Position numbers and translations under genes: made by a program. 64,000 nucleotides of DNA, from NCBI GenBank assembly GCA_031374705.1, contig JANMGP010000060.1, positions 4,228 to 68,227 on the forward strand, in the 5' to 3' direction. Of the stretch, positions 9,180-17,560 are shown piece after piece. The notes under the pieces were generated by a model. It did no database searches and was not told the origin of the DNA. It saw nothing but the letters and a program-made list of their open reading frames with translations. Numbering within the stretch: the stretch's first letter is position 1; every line of letters begins with the position of its first letter. This DNA comes from SXWH01 sp031374705 (GTDB taxonomy: Bacteria; Verrucomicrobiota; Verrucomicrobiia; Chthoniobacterales; Chthoniobacteraceae).

Positions 9180-11750
9180 ATGAACGCCGCGTCTCCCGAA
9201 CAGGAAATCTTCGCCGCCGCGCTGGCCTGCGCCACGCCGGTGGAGCGTGCGGCGTGTCTCGATGCCCGCTGTGGTGACGATGCGGCGCTGCGCCGGCGCG
9301 TGGAGGTGCTGCTCGCCGCTGCCGACGCTGCGGGCGATTTTCTGGAGGAGCCGCCTTCCGCGCTGGCGGCGGACGGCATCACGGAAAAACCCGGCGACCG
9401 CATCGGGCGCTACAAGCTGCTGGAGAAGATCGGCGAGGGCGGGTGCGGCGTGGTCTATATGGCGGAGCAGGAGGAACCGGTGCGCCGACGCGTGGCGCTG
9501 AAGGTCATCAAGCCGGGCATGGACACGCGGGCGGTGATCGCGCGCTTTGAGGCGGAGCGGCAGGCGCTGGCGATGATGGATCATGCGAACATCGCGCGCG
9601 TTTTCGATGGCGGCGCGACGGCGGCGGGGCGGCCTTTCTTCGTCATGGAACTCGTGCGCGGCACACCCATCACGGCCTACTGCGATGAAGTCCGGCTGGC
9701 AACGGGCGAGCGGCTGCGCCTTTTCCTGCTCGTCTGCCAGGCCGTGCAGCACGCGCATCAGAAGGGCATCATTCACCGCGACCTCAAGCCTTCGAACATC
9801 CTCGTGACGGTGAACGACGGCGTGCCGGTGCCCAAGGTCATTGACTTCGGCATCGCGAAAGCAACCGGCGCGCGGCTCACGGACAAGTCGCTCTTCACGC
9901 AGTTCCACGCCTTCATCGGCACGCCCGCCTACACAAGCCCGGAGCAGGCGGAGATGACCAGCGTGGACGTTGATACGCGGAGCGACATCTACAGCCTCGG
10001 CGTGCTGCTTTACGAATTGCTCACCAGCCGCACGCCCTTTGACAGTGAGGAACTCCTGCGCTCGGGCCTCGACGAGATGCGCCGCATCATCCGCACGGCT
10101 GAACCCCCGCGCCCGTCCAATCGGCTCGTCCAACTGGATGCCACGGAAGCCACCGACTTGAGTGCAAAACGCAGAGCCAGCGTGCAGGAACTGACCGGAG
10201 CCGTGCGCGGCGATCTCGACTGGATCGTGATGAAGTGCCTCGAAAAAGACCGCACGCGCCGCTACGACACCGCCAGCAATCTCGCCGCGGACGTGCGGCA
10301 TCATCTCGACCACGAGCCCATCGCCGCGCGTCCGCCCACGCGGCTCTATCGTCTCAGTCGGCTCGTGTGGCGGAACCGGGGCGTCTTCGCCGCGCTCGCC
10401 GCCATCATCCTCGTGCTTTGCGCCGGCATCGCGGTCAGTGTTTCACAGGCCCTGCGGGCGCATCGGGGCGAAGCGGCCGCCACGGCTGCGCTCACGGAAC
10501 TGCGCGACAGCTTCCCACTCCACGCCGCGGAGGCGCAGAAGCTGGCGATGGAGGGCGAACACGCCCGGGCGCTCACGAAACTGGATTATGCCCTCAGGCT
10601 CGCTCCGCAAAACATCGGCTATCTGCTGGCCAGGGCCGACCTGCTGGAGTGCCAGCTCCGCTTTCCGGAAGCTGTGGCCGCATATCGCTCCGTGCTGGCG
10701 CTCGATCCCGCCAATGCTCAGGCGCAGCGACGCATGGCTCTCAGCACGCAGCTCGCGCAGGGTGCCCGCGACCCGCAATGGCACGACACCCTGTCCGATC
10801 TCTATGTTGAAATGACCTCCGGGCGGACTCGCTCCTGGGCGGAACTCTCCCCAGTCGCCAACCCGGTTTGGAACCACGCCAAGGACAAGATCAGGGCGCG
10901 CGATTCCGCCGTGGCGCAGGTGTTGGTGGGCGGGCTGGTCATGGACTGGAATGCGCTCCTTGCCTTGGACATCAAAGGCACTGGCATCACCGACCTCAGT
11001 CCATTGCGCGGCCTCCCGCTCAAAAGACTGGTGGCGGAAGGATGCCCCGTAACCGACCTCGAACCGCTGCGCAACATGCGGCTGAGCACACTGGACGTGA
11101 ACTTCTCCAAAGTAGCGGACTTGGAGCCGGTGCGCGGAATGACGGCTCTGCAGAGTCTTTCCCTCGTCGGCACCAACATCACCGATCTGGGCCCGCTGCA
11201 GGGATTGCCGGAGCTGAATTGGGCGAACCTTTCGGGCTCGCCGGTCACGGACCTGACGCCGCTCCGGGGCTCGCCTTTACGGGTTTTGCGCATCGGCGGC
11301 ACGAAGGTCGCAGACCTCTCGCCTTTGGCCGGGCTGCCGCTGTCTGAGCTGATCTGCATAGGAATTCCGGCGGCGGACTTCTCTCCTCTCGCCGCCTGCC
11401 CGAAACTCCAGCATCTCGACATCAGCGGGACCGCGGTGCCGGATTTGGAGGCCTTCCGCAACGGCCAACTGGTGAGCCTGACCGCCGCCCGCACCCGTGT
11501 GCGCGACCTCTCCCCGCTCGCCGGCACTCCGCTCAGCTACGCGGACTTTTCTGGCACACTCATCACCGACATCACTCCGCTCCTGAGCTGCTCCCGACTG
11601 CTGACGCTCATCCTCCCCGCCGGTGCGGAGAACGTCGAGGCACTGCGCGCCCTGCCCAACCTTCAGCGCCTTTCCTTTAGGGCGGGAAACAACGGATTGC
11701 CCTCCCAGAGCGCCGCCGAATTCTGGAAAGAACACCCCGCTGGAAAATGA
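9180..11750 (+). CDS. Ser/Thr protein kinase with TPR-like segment and C-terminal leucine-rich repeats
   Basis: The protein has 856 residues. A helical N-terminus (1-75) precedes a PknB-type kinase domain at about 78-345. It shows the glycine loop GEGGCGVVY, catalytic Lys108 (VALKVIKPG), HRDLKPSN with Asp201, DFG at 222 and an activation segment ending SPEQ. A single membrane helix lies near 400-424 (AALAAIILVLCAGIAVSVS). It is followed by a TPR-like part (435-525) and then about ten short leucine-rich repeats of the TDLSPLRGLPL type (about 590-830). The topology suggests a membrane-anchored kinase with a sensory outer part that binds protein or peptide. Its stop overlaps the start of the ECF sigma gene (ATGA), so kinase and sigma are probably made together, and the kinase may control the sigma factor. 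The divergent upstream gene is the RTX cluster. Confidence 0.93.
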   Translation: MNAASPEQEIFAAALACATPVERAACLDARCGDDAALRRRVEVLLAAADAAGDFLEEPPSALAADGITEKPGDRIGRYKLLEKIGEGGCGVVYMAEQEEPVRRRVALKVIKPGMDTRAVIARFEAERQALAMMDHANIARVFDGGATAAGRPFFVMELVRGTPITAYCDEVRLATGERLRLFLLVCQAVQHAHQKGIIHRDLKPSNILVTVNDGVPVPKVIDFGIAKATGARLTDKSLFTQFHAFIGTPAYTSPEQAEMTSVDVDTRSDIYSLGVLLYELLTSRTPFDSEELLRSGLDEMRRIIRTAEPPRPSNRLVQLDATEATDLSAKRRASVQELTGAVRGDLDWIVMKCLEKDRTRRYDTASNLAADVRHHLDHEPIAARPPTRLYRLSRLVWRNRGVFAALAAIILVLCAGIAVSVSQALRAHRGEAAATAALTELRDSFPLHAAEAQKLAMEGEHARALTKLDYALRLAPQNIGYLLARADLLECQLRFPEAVAAYRSVLALDPANAQAQRRMALSTQLAQGARDPQWHDTLSDLYVEMTSGRTRSWAELSPVANPVWNHAKDKIRARDSAVAQVLVGGLVMDWNALLALDIKGTGITDLSPLRGLPLKRLVAEGCPVTDLEPLRNMRLSTLDVNFSKVADLEPVRGMTALQSLSLVGTNITDLGPLQGLPELNWANLSGSPVTDLTPLRGSPLRVLRIGGTKVADLSPLAGLPLSELICIGIPAADFSPLAACPKLQHLDISGTAVPDLEAFRNGQLVSLTAARTRVRDLSPLAGTPLSYADFSGTLITDITPLLSCSRLLTLILPAGAENVEALRALPNLQRLSFRAGNNGLPSQSAAEFWKEHPAGK

Positions 11751-12307
11751 GCGACATCACCCGCATCCTCACCGCCATCGAGGCCGGCGACGGAGCCTCC
11801 ACGGACGAACTGCTGCCCGTCGTGTATGAAGAACTGCGCCGCATGGCCGCCCGCCGCATGGCATCCGAACCCGCCGGCCACACCTTGCAACCCACCGCGC
11901 TCGTCCACGAAGCCTGGCTCCAGCTCGTGGACACGCCGGCGCAATCCTGGCAAAACCGCGCGCACTTCTTCGGAGCCGCCGCCGAAGCCATGCGCCGCAT
12001 CCTCATCGCCAGCGCCCGGCGGAAACTCACGCAGCGCCGCGGTGCCCGTGCCGCGCATCTCGACGTGGACGAAATCGAAATCGCCAGCCCCGAGCCCGAC
12101 GACCAGCTGCTCGCTGTGAACGACGCCCTCGACCGTTTCGCCGCTCTGGAGCCGCGCCAGGCCGAACTGGTAAAGCTCCGCTACTTCGCCGGCCTCAAAA
12201 TCGAAGAAGCCGCCGATGTCCTCGGCATCTCCCTCGCCACCGCCAAACGCTGGTGGACCTACGCCCGCGCCTGGCTGTTCAATGAAGTCCGTGGTCCGTC
12301 GCTCTGA
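11747..12307 (+). CDS. ECF RNA polymerase sigma factor (TIGR02999-like)
   Basis: The protein has 186 residues. It opens with MSDITRILTAIEAGD, YEELRRMAARRMASE and LQPTALVHEAWLQLV, the pattern of the TIGR02999 sigma group, with region 2 at about 18-90. Region 4 (about 120-180) has FAALEPRQAELVKLRYFAGL followed by a helix-turn-helix (ADVLGISLATAKRWW). No anti-sigma gene is adjacent. Instead it overlaps a transmembrane Ser/Thr kinase by 4 nt, which fits kinase-controlled ECF systems known in Planctomycetes, Verrucomicrobia and relatives. Its target promoters cannot be told from this window. Confidence 0.93.
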   Translation: MSDITRILTAIEAGDGASTDELLPVVYEELRRMAARRMASEPAGHTLQPTALVHEAWLQLVDTPAQSWQNRAHFFGAAAEAMRRILIASARRKLTQRRGARAAHLDVDEIEIASPEPDDQLLAVNDALDRFAALEPRQAELVKLRYFAGLKIEEAADVLGISLATAKRWWTYARAWLFNEVRGPSL

Positions 12308-12337
12308 GCCGGGTCATAGCCAACGGCGACAGCCGCA

Positions 12338-12532
12338 TTGCAATGTGAACTTCACCGTCACGGCTACGGCTACGCCGGGCACACCTACCAATCCCAACGC
12401 ACCAACACGCTCGGCGGCATCTGGGGAAACGTCGGCGCACCACAAAACGGTGCGAACGCAACGCTGACATTCAACGACGCGGGCGGCGCGACTGGGACGG
12501 CGAAGTTCGATCGACTTGTGGCCGGGCCGTAG
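12338..12532 (+). pseudogene. Decayed C-terminal module of a large secreted protein
   Basis: One frame reads AGHTYQSQRTNTLGGIWGNV then GAPQNGANATLTFNDAGGAT and stops at 12530-12532. This looks like the C-terminal beta module seen at the end of many verrucomicrobial secreted proteins (pattern TYQLQ, W.NVG.PQ.G, LTF.D). The segment just upstream, FTVTATA, lies in a different frame at 12346-12371, so at least one frameshift is present, and no start or larger body is found. It is read as the remnant of a gene lost downstream of the sigma factor. The family link is inferred. Confidence 0.5.
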
Positions 12533-12562
12533 TAGCGGCGCTTCAGCTACGACTCGGATCCG

Positions 12563-13777
12563 TCACTTCCGCCAGCCGTAGCTCGTGCCTTTCATTGTCC
12601 GCACGCCTTTGCCGACGCCGCCGGATTTCAGCAGGTCTTCGTTGAAGAGCGCGGTGTAGAGATACGGGAACCCTTCGAGCTTCTGGCGCTTCACTTTCGC
12701 GCCGATGTAGCGCTCAATTTTGCGGACTGCGTCGAGTTCTTCCGCAGTGAAAATAGTGAATGCGTCGCCGCTCATCAAAGCGCGCCCGGTGCGGCCGATG
12801 CGGTGGACGTAATCCTCGGGGTGCTGCGGCACGTCGTAGTTCACGACATGAGTCACGCCAGCGATGTCGAGGCCGCGCGCCGCGATATCGGTGGCGACGA
12901 GCACTTCGTATTTGCCGCTCTTAAAGCCGTTCAGGGCCTCGGTGCGCTCGTTTTGATTCCGGTCGCCATGGATGACGCCGATTTTCCCGGGGATGATTTT
13001 CATCAGCCGCGAGCCGACCATGTCTGCGGCGACCTTCGTCTGGGTAAATATGATGACACTGTGGTATTCCTCTTTTTGGAGGATTGCGAAAAGGAGGTCC
13101 ATCTTCTGGTCGCGGGCCACGGGATAAAGCGCGTGGGCGACTGTCTCGGCGGCGCTCTGGCGACGCCCGATTTCCACGGCGATCGGGTCCGTGAGAATCC
13201 ATTTCGTCAGCGTCTCGAGTTCGGGTGGAAGCGTGGCGGAGAAAAAGAGCGTCTGGCGTTCCTTTGAGCAGGCGCGAATGATGCGGCCTACGTCGGGCAG
13301 GAAGCCCATGTCGAGCATACGGTCCACTTCATCAAGCACGAGATGGCGCACGTCGCCAACTTTGATCGTGCCGTCTTCCATAAAATCGAGCAGCCGTCCC
13401 GGAGTCGCTACGATGATATCCGCGCCTTTGAGCAAAGCCTCGCGCTGGCTGCCGTAGCCGACGCCACCGTGGATCAACACGGAATGAAGGTCGGTGAATT
13501 TCCCATACGTCGCGAAACTTTCGTGGACTTGCTGTGCGAGTTCCCGAGTGGGCTCCAGCACCAGAGCGCGAAACTTTCCGTGGGAACCGAGTTGGGTGAG
13601 TAGAGGCAGTGCGAAAGCAGCGGTCTTGCCGGTGCCGGTCTGGGCCGAGCCCATCACGTCGCGTCCCTGTAAAACGAGAGGCATGGCTTCTGCCTGGATC
13701 GGGGTGGCCTCTTTGTAACCCTTGGCCTCGATCCCGCGCATCACCGCCTCGGAAAGGCCGAATTCTTGAAATATCAT
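12563..13777 (-). CDS. DEAD-box-type ATP-dependent RNA helicase (RhlE-like)
   Basis: The protein has 404 residues starting at MIFQEFGLSEAVMRG (ATG at 13777, weak GAGAAG upstream). A further 36 upstream codons are open but not conserved-looking. Helicase motifs run in order: Q motif (TPIQAEAMP), motif I AQTGTGKT, Ia PTREL, TPGR, motif II, SAT (FSATLPPE), ATDIAARGLDI and HRIGRTGR. Motif II reads DEVD (VLDEVDRMLDMGF) rather than DEAD. It ends soon after the core with a short basic tail (GVRTMKGTSYGWRK). Such enzymes unwind RNA during ribosome assembly or mRNA decay. It is flanked by repeat elements and is a single-gene transcription unit. Confidence 0.93.
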   Translation of the reverse strand: MIFQEFGLSEAVMRGIEAKGYKEATPIQAEAMPLVLQGRDVMGSAQTGTGKTAAFALPLLTQLGSHGKFRALVLEPTRELAQQVHESFATYGKFTDLHSVLIHGGVGYGSQREALLKGADIIVATPGRLLDFMEDGTIKVGDVRHLVLDEVDRMLDMGFLPDVGRIIRACSKERQTLFFSATLPPELETLTKWILTDPIAVEIGRRQSAAETVAHALYPVARDQKMDLLFAILQKEEYHSVIIFTQTKVAADMVGSRLMKIIPGKIGVIHGDRNQNERTEALNGFKSGKYEVLVATDIAARGLDIAGVTHVVNYDVPQHPEDYVHRIGRTGRALMSGDAFTIFTAEELDAVRKIERYIGAKVKRQKLEGFPYLYTALFNEDLLKSGGVGKGVRTMKGTSYGWRK

Positions 13778-13889
13778 CGCTTCTCTGTGTAGCGGGCTGC
13801 CGCGCAGGCGCAAGGATGGAATCTGCGGGGATGCCCAGGAGGGTGTGATTGAAAGCGGGAGATGGAACGTCGGGAAGAGAGGCAACGGG

Positions 13890-14014
13890 GTCGTAGCTCA
13901 CGCGGCCCTCCGCGTGATACTCGTACCCGCGAAGCGCTGATCCAAAGAGCGGCCCACCAGGAAGAATGCACTTCGCGTGAGGACGAGCAGCGCGGAGGCC
14001 GCGTGCCCTACGAC
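13890..14014. repeat. Palindromic MITE-like element, copy 1
   Basis: The left arm starts GTCGTAGCTCACGCGGCCCT at 13890. An imperfect reverse complement (CTTCGCGTGAGGACG through GCCCTACGAC) ends at 14014. The same arm recurs at 58327 and 59627. The interior is unique and non-coding, so this looks like a small non-autonomous element or REP-type palindrome. Confidence 0.75.
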
Positions 14015-14439
14015 GCAAGCGCGTCCACTTGCTCCTCACCCGCTTTTAATCACACCCTGCGCAGGAGGATCGATAGACGGTGGATATAACCAGGTCCCCG
14101 CCCGCTGAAATTGCGGCATGTGCTCCCAGTGGGTCCGGCTTCGGGGAAAAAAGTATGCGGCCCGCAGCACTGGGCGCGCTGCGGGCCGCATTTGTTTGTC
14201 CGGGCAGAGGAAGTGACTAAAGCGGTAACTGAGTCGGAACATCGCTGATCTTTCTTAGGACGCAAGCGAATGTTTCAGGAATTTAACAATTGGAGGCCGT
14301 GTGCGGAAAACAACGCATCAGGAAATCGATTCGTGCACTGAATTCCGTGTGCTGAGGCGTCTGTTCATTCGACTTTACATGCGCCATTTCGAACTCCCTA
14401 ATTCCAGCGGATACTTCAAACCGCTATTAATCTCGGCTC
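14015..14439. other. Intergenic stretch with one strong hairpin
   Basis: No protein-like frame is visible here. It contains the strong GC hairpin at 14155-14191, listed separately, and AT-richer DNA just before the next gene. No tRNA or recognised RNA family was found by eye. A small RNA ending at the hairpin is possible. Confidence 0.4.
14155..14191 (-). terminator. Strong hairpin with T-run on the minus strand (possibly bidirectional)
   Basis: A perfect 14-bp stem, ATGCGGCCCGCAGC paired with GCTGCGGGCCGCAT, has a 9-nt loop. On the minus strand it is followed by ACTTTTTTCCCC, a typical intrinsic terminator tail. On the plus strand the tail is TTGTTTGT, weaker. No minus-strand protein gene lies just upstream (right) of it, so it may end a small RNA or read-through transcription. 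Confidence 0.65.
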
Positions 14440-14973
14440 ATGAAAACCTGTAAATCCTCACTATTGAATCGGCTCCAGTTCATCGCCCTGTCGATCCTCA
14501 TTCTCTTCGCTCACGCTCCTGCTGTGCTCGCGCAGGACGGTGAAAAGCTGCTCGCTAAAGAAAACCTCGGGGGCATCAAAATCGGACTGAGTGAGAAAGC
14601 GCTCGCTCCCATCATCGAGAAGTCGGCGATCAAAAAGAGCGCCGCTGTGTTTGAAGAAGCCGGCGGCGAGTATGTCCAGACTTGGACCTGCGCGGAGAAG
14701 GGGCTCTCCATCCGCATGACTTCCGGCGCGAGCAAAAAGGGCGCATTGCGTGTCGCCGGGTTCACCGCGACTTCGAAATGCACACTCGCCACCGCGAAGG
14801 GGGTCAAAATCGGCAGCACTCTGGCCGAGGTTCGCAAAGCGTATGGTGCTTTCGAAGACAAGGAGAGCAAGGAGCCCGGCACGTTTGTGGCAGGCTCGGT
14901 TTATGGCGGCATTATCTTCACTTTAAAGGCGGGAAAAGTGAGCGAGATATTCTTTGGCGCGGCCGCGGAATAG
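14440..14973 (+). CDS. Secreted hypothetical protein
   Basis: The protein has 177 residues, with an N-terminal export signal (LQFIALSILILFAHAPAVLAQ, cleavage near residue 30). The mature part is small, Lys-rich and of no family I recognise. A feature is two related segments, GGIKIGLSEKALAPII and KGVKIGSTLAEVRKAYGAFE, suggesting an internal duplication of an IKIG-S-xxE/K motif. This pattern is seen in small periplasmic proteins that sense or bind ligands, but no function can be assigned. The gene stands alone, with a terminator-like hairpin 250 nt upstream. Confidence 0.75.
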   Translation: MKTCKSSLLNRLQFIALSILILFAHAPAVLAQDGEKLLAKENLGGIKIGLSEKALAPIIEKSAIKKSAAVFEEAGGEYVQTWTCAEKGLSIRMTSGASKKGALRVAGFTATSKCTLATAKGVKIGSTLAEVRKAYGAFEDKESKEPGTFVAGSVYGGIIFTLKAGKVSEIFFGAAAE

Positions 14974-15090
14974 ACGGACGTCATTGATCGTCATTCTGTG
15001 ATTTGACGCGGTTTTCAGTATTCGCCTGATTTCTCGGCATCGCAGACTGCGTGGTTGTGTCGCGTCGGGCTTTGTGATGGACTGTCTGTA

Positions 15091-16164
15091 ATGAAGCAAC
15101 GCAACTACCCGGCGATTGAGAAACTGGTGTCGATCCTTTCGGATGTCATGCCGGTTCGTTTTCTAAAGGATTCGGATTTACTCCACGAACTCGCATCGCG
15201 CTGGTCCGAGCGGCAGCGCTTCTGGCATGGGCCGGAGCATTTGTTGACGCTGATTCGCGAGGTCATGCTTTCAGCGTCCGGTCTGGACCGGGAGGTTTTG
15301 CTTCTCGCCGCGCTGTATCACGATGCCGTGTACTGTCCGCGAGGGGCGGGAAACGAGGAGGCCAGCGCGCAACTGCTTCGCAGCCATGCGGCAGACGAAT
15401 CCGACCCGGTCGTGCGACAGGCTTGCGACGTGATACTGGCGTCGGATTGGGCGGTAATTCCGGAATCAAAACTTGGACGTTTGTTCTTTGAATTGGACAC
15501 GCGTCAGCTTTCCGATGGGTGTCCGCTGGGAGAGCGACTGGCGTATGAACGCGCGATTTTCCGCGAGTATCAATGGGCTCCGTGGCCGGAGTATCGGGAA
15601 AAACGGGCGGCTTTTCTCCGCATGTGGGGCGAGCGTTTCCCATCGCATCGGCGCGGCACAACTGAATGCGCTGCATTGCTCGATGCGCTTCGCCCGCGAG
15701 TGGCGGTTTATCCGGGGAGTTTTAATCCGTTCCATGAAGGGCACCTGTCCGTGTTGCGTCAGGCAGAGCTTGCGTTTGAAAAAGTGATCATCGCTGCCGG
15801 CGTGAACCGGCAGAAAAGCACGGCGGTCGAGTCGCTGGACCAGCGCCACGCGGAATTGCGCGCGCAGTTGCACTACCATGAAGTCGCGGTTTTTCCGGGA
15901 CTGTTGAGCGGTTTTCTCGATTCGCTGGAACTGCCGGTGACGGTCGTTAGAGGTGTGCGGGATGGAACGGATCTGGAAGCGGAGTTGCGATTCGCCCGGT
16001 TTTTGAACGAACTCCGCGCAGACACTGGAGTCGTGTGGATGGGATGCGAGCCGGAGTTTCAGCACGTGAGCTCCAGCGCGATTCGGGAGCTGGAATCGCT
16101 GGAGCCCGGCGCAGGCGCACGGTATGTCCCGACTCGTTCGGAGATTTACGGGAGCGTTGCATGA
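15091..16164 (+). CDS. Fusion of an HD-superfamily phosphohydrolase-like domain with a CoaD-like nucleotidylyltransferase
   Basis: The start is taken at ATG 15091 (MKQRNYPAIEKL), giving 357 residues. Residues about 10-200 resemble the COG4339-type HD superfamily: WHGPEHLLTL, then LYHDAVY with His77-Asp78. Residues about 208-350 resemble phosphopantetheine adenylyltransferase. They have VYPGSFNPFHEGHL with the HxGH motif at 215-218, VIIAAGVN, PGLLSGFLDSL, VVRGVRDGTDLEAELRFARF and the C-terminal SSSAIREL. CoaD makes dephospho-CoA from phosphopantetheine and ATP. Here an added HD domain could hydrolyse a nucleotide or phosphate ester. Whether this is the cell's CoaD is unknown. The stop overlaps the next start (ATGA), so it is co-translated with an aminotransferase. 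Confidence 0.85.
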   Translation: MKQRNYPAIEKLVSILSDVMPVRFLKDSDLLHELASRWSERQRFWHGPEHLLTLIREVMLSASGLDREVLLLAALYHDAVYCPRGAGNEEASAQLLRSHAADESDPVVRQACDVILASDWAVIPESKLGRLFFELDTRQLSDGCPLGERLAYERAIFREYQWAPWPEYREKRAAFLRMWGERFPSHRRGTTECAALLDALRPRVAVYPGSFNPFHEGHLSVLRQAELAFEKVIIAAGVNRQKSTAVESLDQRHAELRAQLHYHEVAVFPGLLSGFLDSLELPVTVVRGVRDGTDLEAELRFARFLNELRADTGVVWMGCEPEFQHVSSSAIRELESLEPGAGARYVPTRSEIYGSVA

Positions 16165-17366
16165 CGGACGTGCAGTTTCCTTCGCAGCGCCAGCACTGGC
16201 TGCTGGATGAGGGCATTACGTTCCTGAATCACGGTTCGTTCGGCGCGTGCCCTCGTGTCGTGCTGGCCGAGCAGTCGCGGCTGCGTGAAACGATGGAGCG
16301 GGAGCCGGTGCGTTTTTTGTGGCGGGAAATCGAGCAGCGCATTGATGCCGGGCGGTCCGTGCTGGCGCGGTTCCTTGGCGCGGATGCGGACGATGTGGCG
16401 TTTGTCACGAACGCGACCGGCGCTGTGAATGCCGTGGTGCGCTCGCTGGAGCTTCGAGCCGGGGATGAAGTGCTCATTCCCGACCACGGCTACAACGCGT
16501 GTCGCAATGTGCTGGAGGAAGCCGCCCGGCGCTCCGGTGCGCGGGTAGTTGTGGCTGCGGTACCGTTCCCCATCGACGGGCCGGAAGCGGTGACTGCTGA
16601 GGTGCTCGGTGCGGTGACGGAGCGGACCCGATTCGTTTTGATCGATCACATCACGAGCCCGACTGCTTTGGTTTTTCCCGTGGAGGAAATGGTCCGGGCC
16701 CTTGAGTCGCGTGGCATCACGGTGATGGTGGATGGCGCTCATGCGCCGGGGATGCTGCCGCTGAATTTGCGCGAGCTGGGGGCGAGTTACTACACGGGGA
16801 ATCTGCACAAATGGGTGTGCGCTCCGAAAGGTGCAGCCTTCATTTATGCGCGGCGGGATCGTCAGGCGGGGCTGCATCCGGCGACGCTGAGTCATGGTTA
16901 CAATACGCCGCGCGAAGGGCGCTCGCAGTTTCACAATGAGTTCGACTGGCAGGGCACGCTCGATGTCACGGCCTGGCTGAGTGTGCCGGCGGCAATCGCA
17001 TTTTGTGAAGGGCTGATGCCGGGTGGGTTTCCGGCGCTCATGCGGAGAAATCACGAGCTGGCGGTGGCTGCGCGGACGCTGTTGTGCGAGCGGCTTGGCG
17101 TCGCAGCGCCGTGTCCGGAATCGATGCTCGGGAGCATGGCTACGCTGCCGTTGCCGGAGCGGTTTCAGGATGGCGGGACGACTTCGCGTGCGGTGATCGC
17201 GCGCTTCGATCCGTTGCAGTCGCGCCTTTTTGAAGCGCACAAAATTGAGGTCCCGCTGATTCGCTTTGGCAGTCCTGCGCGGCGGTGGTTTCGCGTCTCG
17301 GCGCATGCGCACAATGGACTCGCCGACTACGAGCGGCTCGCAGCGGCGTTGCTTGAGGAAGCGTGA
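16161..17366 (+). CDS. PLP-dependent class V aminotransferase (isopenicillin N epimerase-like)
   Basis: The start is the ATG at 16161 (MTDVQFPSQRQHWLLDEG), overlapping the previous stop; it gives 401 residues. FLNHGSFGACPRVVLAEQSR, FVTNATGAVNAVVRSL, DHGYNACRNV and MVDGAHAPGMLPLNL follow the class V fold. The PLP-binding lysine lies in TGNLHKWVCAPKGAAF, near residue 217. Relatives act as cysteine desulfurase- or kynureninase-like enzymes, or as isopenicillin-epimerase-like proteins of unknown substrate. Its coupling with the HD/CoaD-like fusion is the only clue to its job. Confidence 0.88.
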   Translation: MTDVQFPSQRQHWLLDEGITFLNHGSFGACPRVVLAEQSRLRETMEREPVRFLWREIEQRIDAGRSVLARFLGADADDVAFVTNATGAVNAVVRSLELRAGDEVLIPDHGYNACRNVLEEAARRSGARVVVAAVPFPIDGPEAVTAEVLGAVTERTRFVLIDHITSPTALVFPVEEMVRALESRGITVMVDGAHAPGMLPLNLRELGASYYTGNLHKWVCAPKGAAFIYARRDRQAGLHPATLSHGYNTPREGRSQFHNEFDWQGTLDVTAWLSVPAAIAFCEGLMPGGFPALMRRNHELAVAARTLLCERLGVAAPCPESMLGSMATLPLPERFQDGGTTSRAVIARFDPLQSRLFEAHKIEVPLIRFGSPARRWFRVSAHAHNGLADYERLAAALLEEA

Positions 17367-17421
17367 ACGGTTATTGCGGAAGAATTGATCAACGAAATGC
17401 GCTAAAAGACGCTAAACAAAA

Positions 17422-17440
17422 CGCCCTCCTGACGAGGGCG
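17422..17440 (+). terminator. Hairpin after the aminotransferase gene
   Basis: CGCCCTC and GAGGGCG pair over a 5-nt loop about 55 nt after the stop. The tail is CGTTCACATTT, without a clean T-run, so termination here is only probable. Confidence 0.4.
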
Positions 17441-17560
17441 CGTTCACATTTAAGGTGTTCATTTATTGTCGTTACCGACGCCGATATTTCCCAGCCTTTT
17501 TCGCGCGCTTTCGCGTTTTTAGCTGATCCCAAAATCGTTTCTAGGGTTAATGCACCTGCC

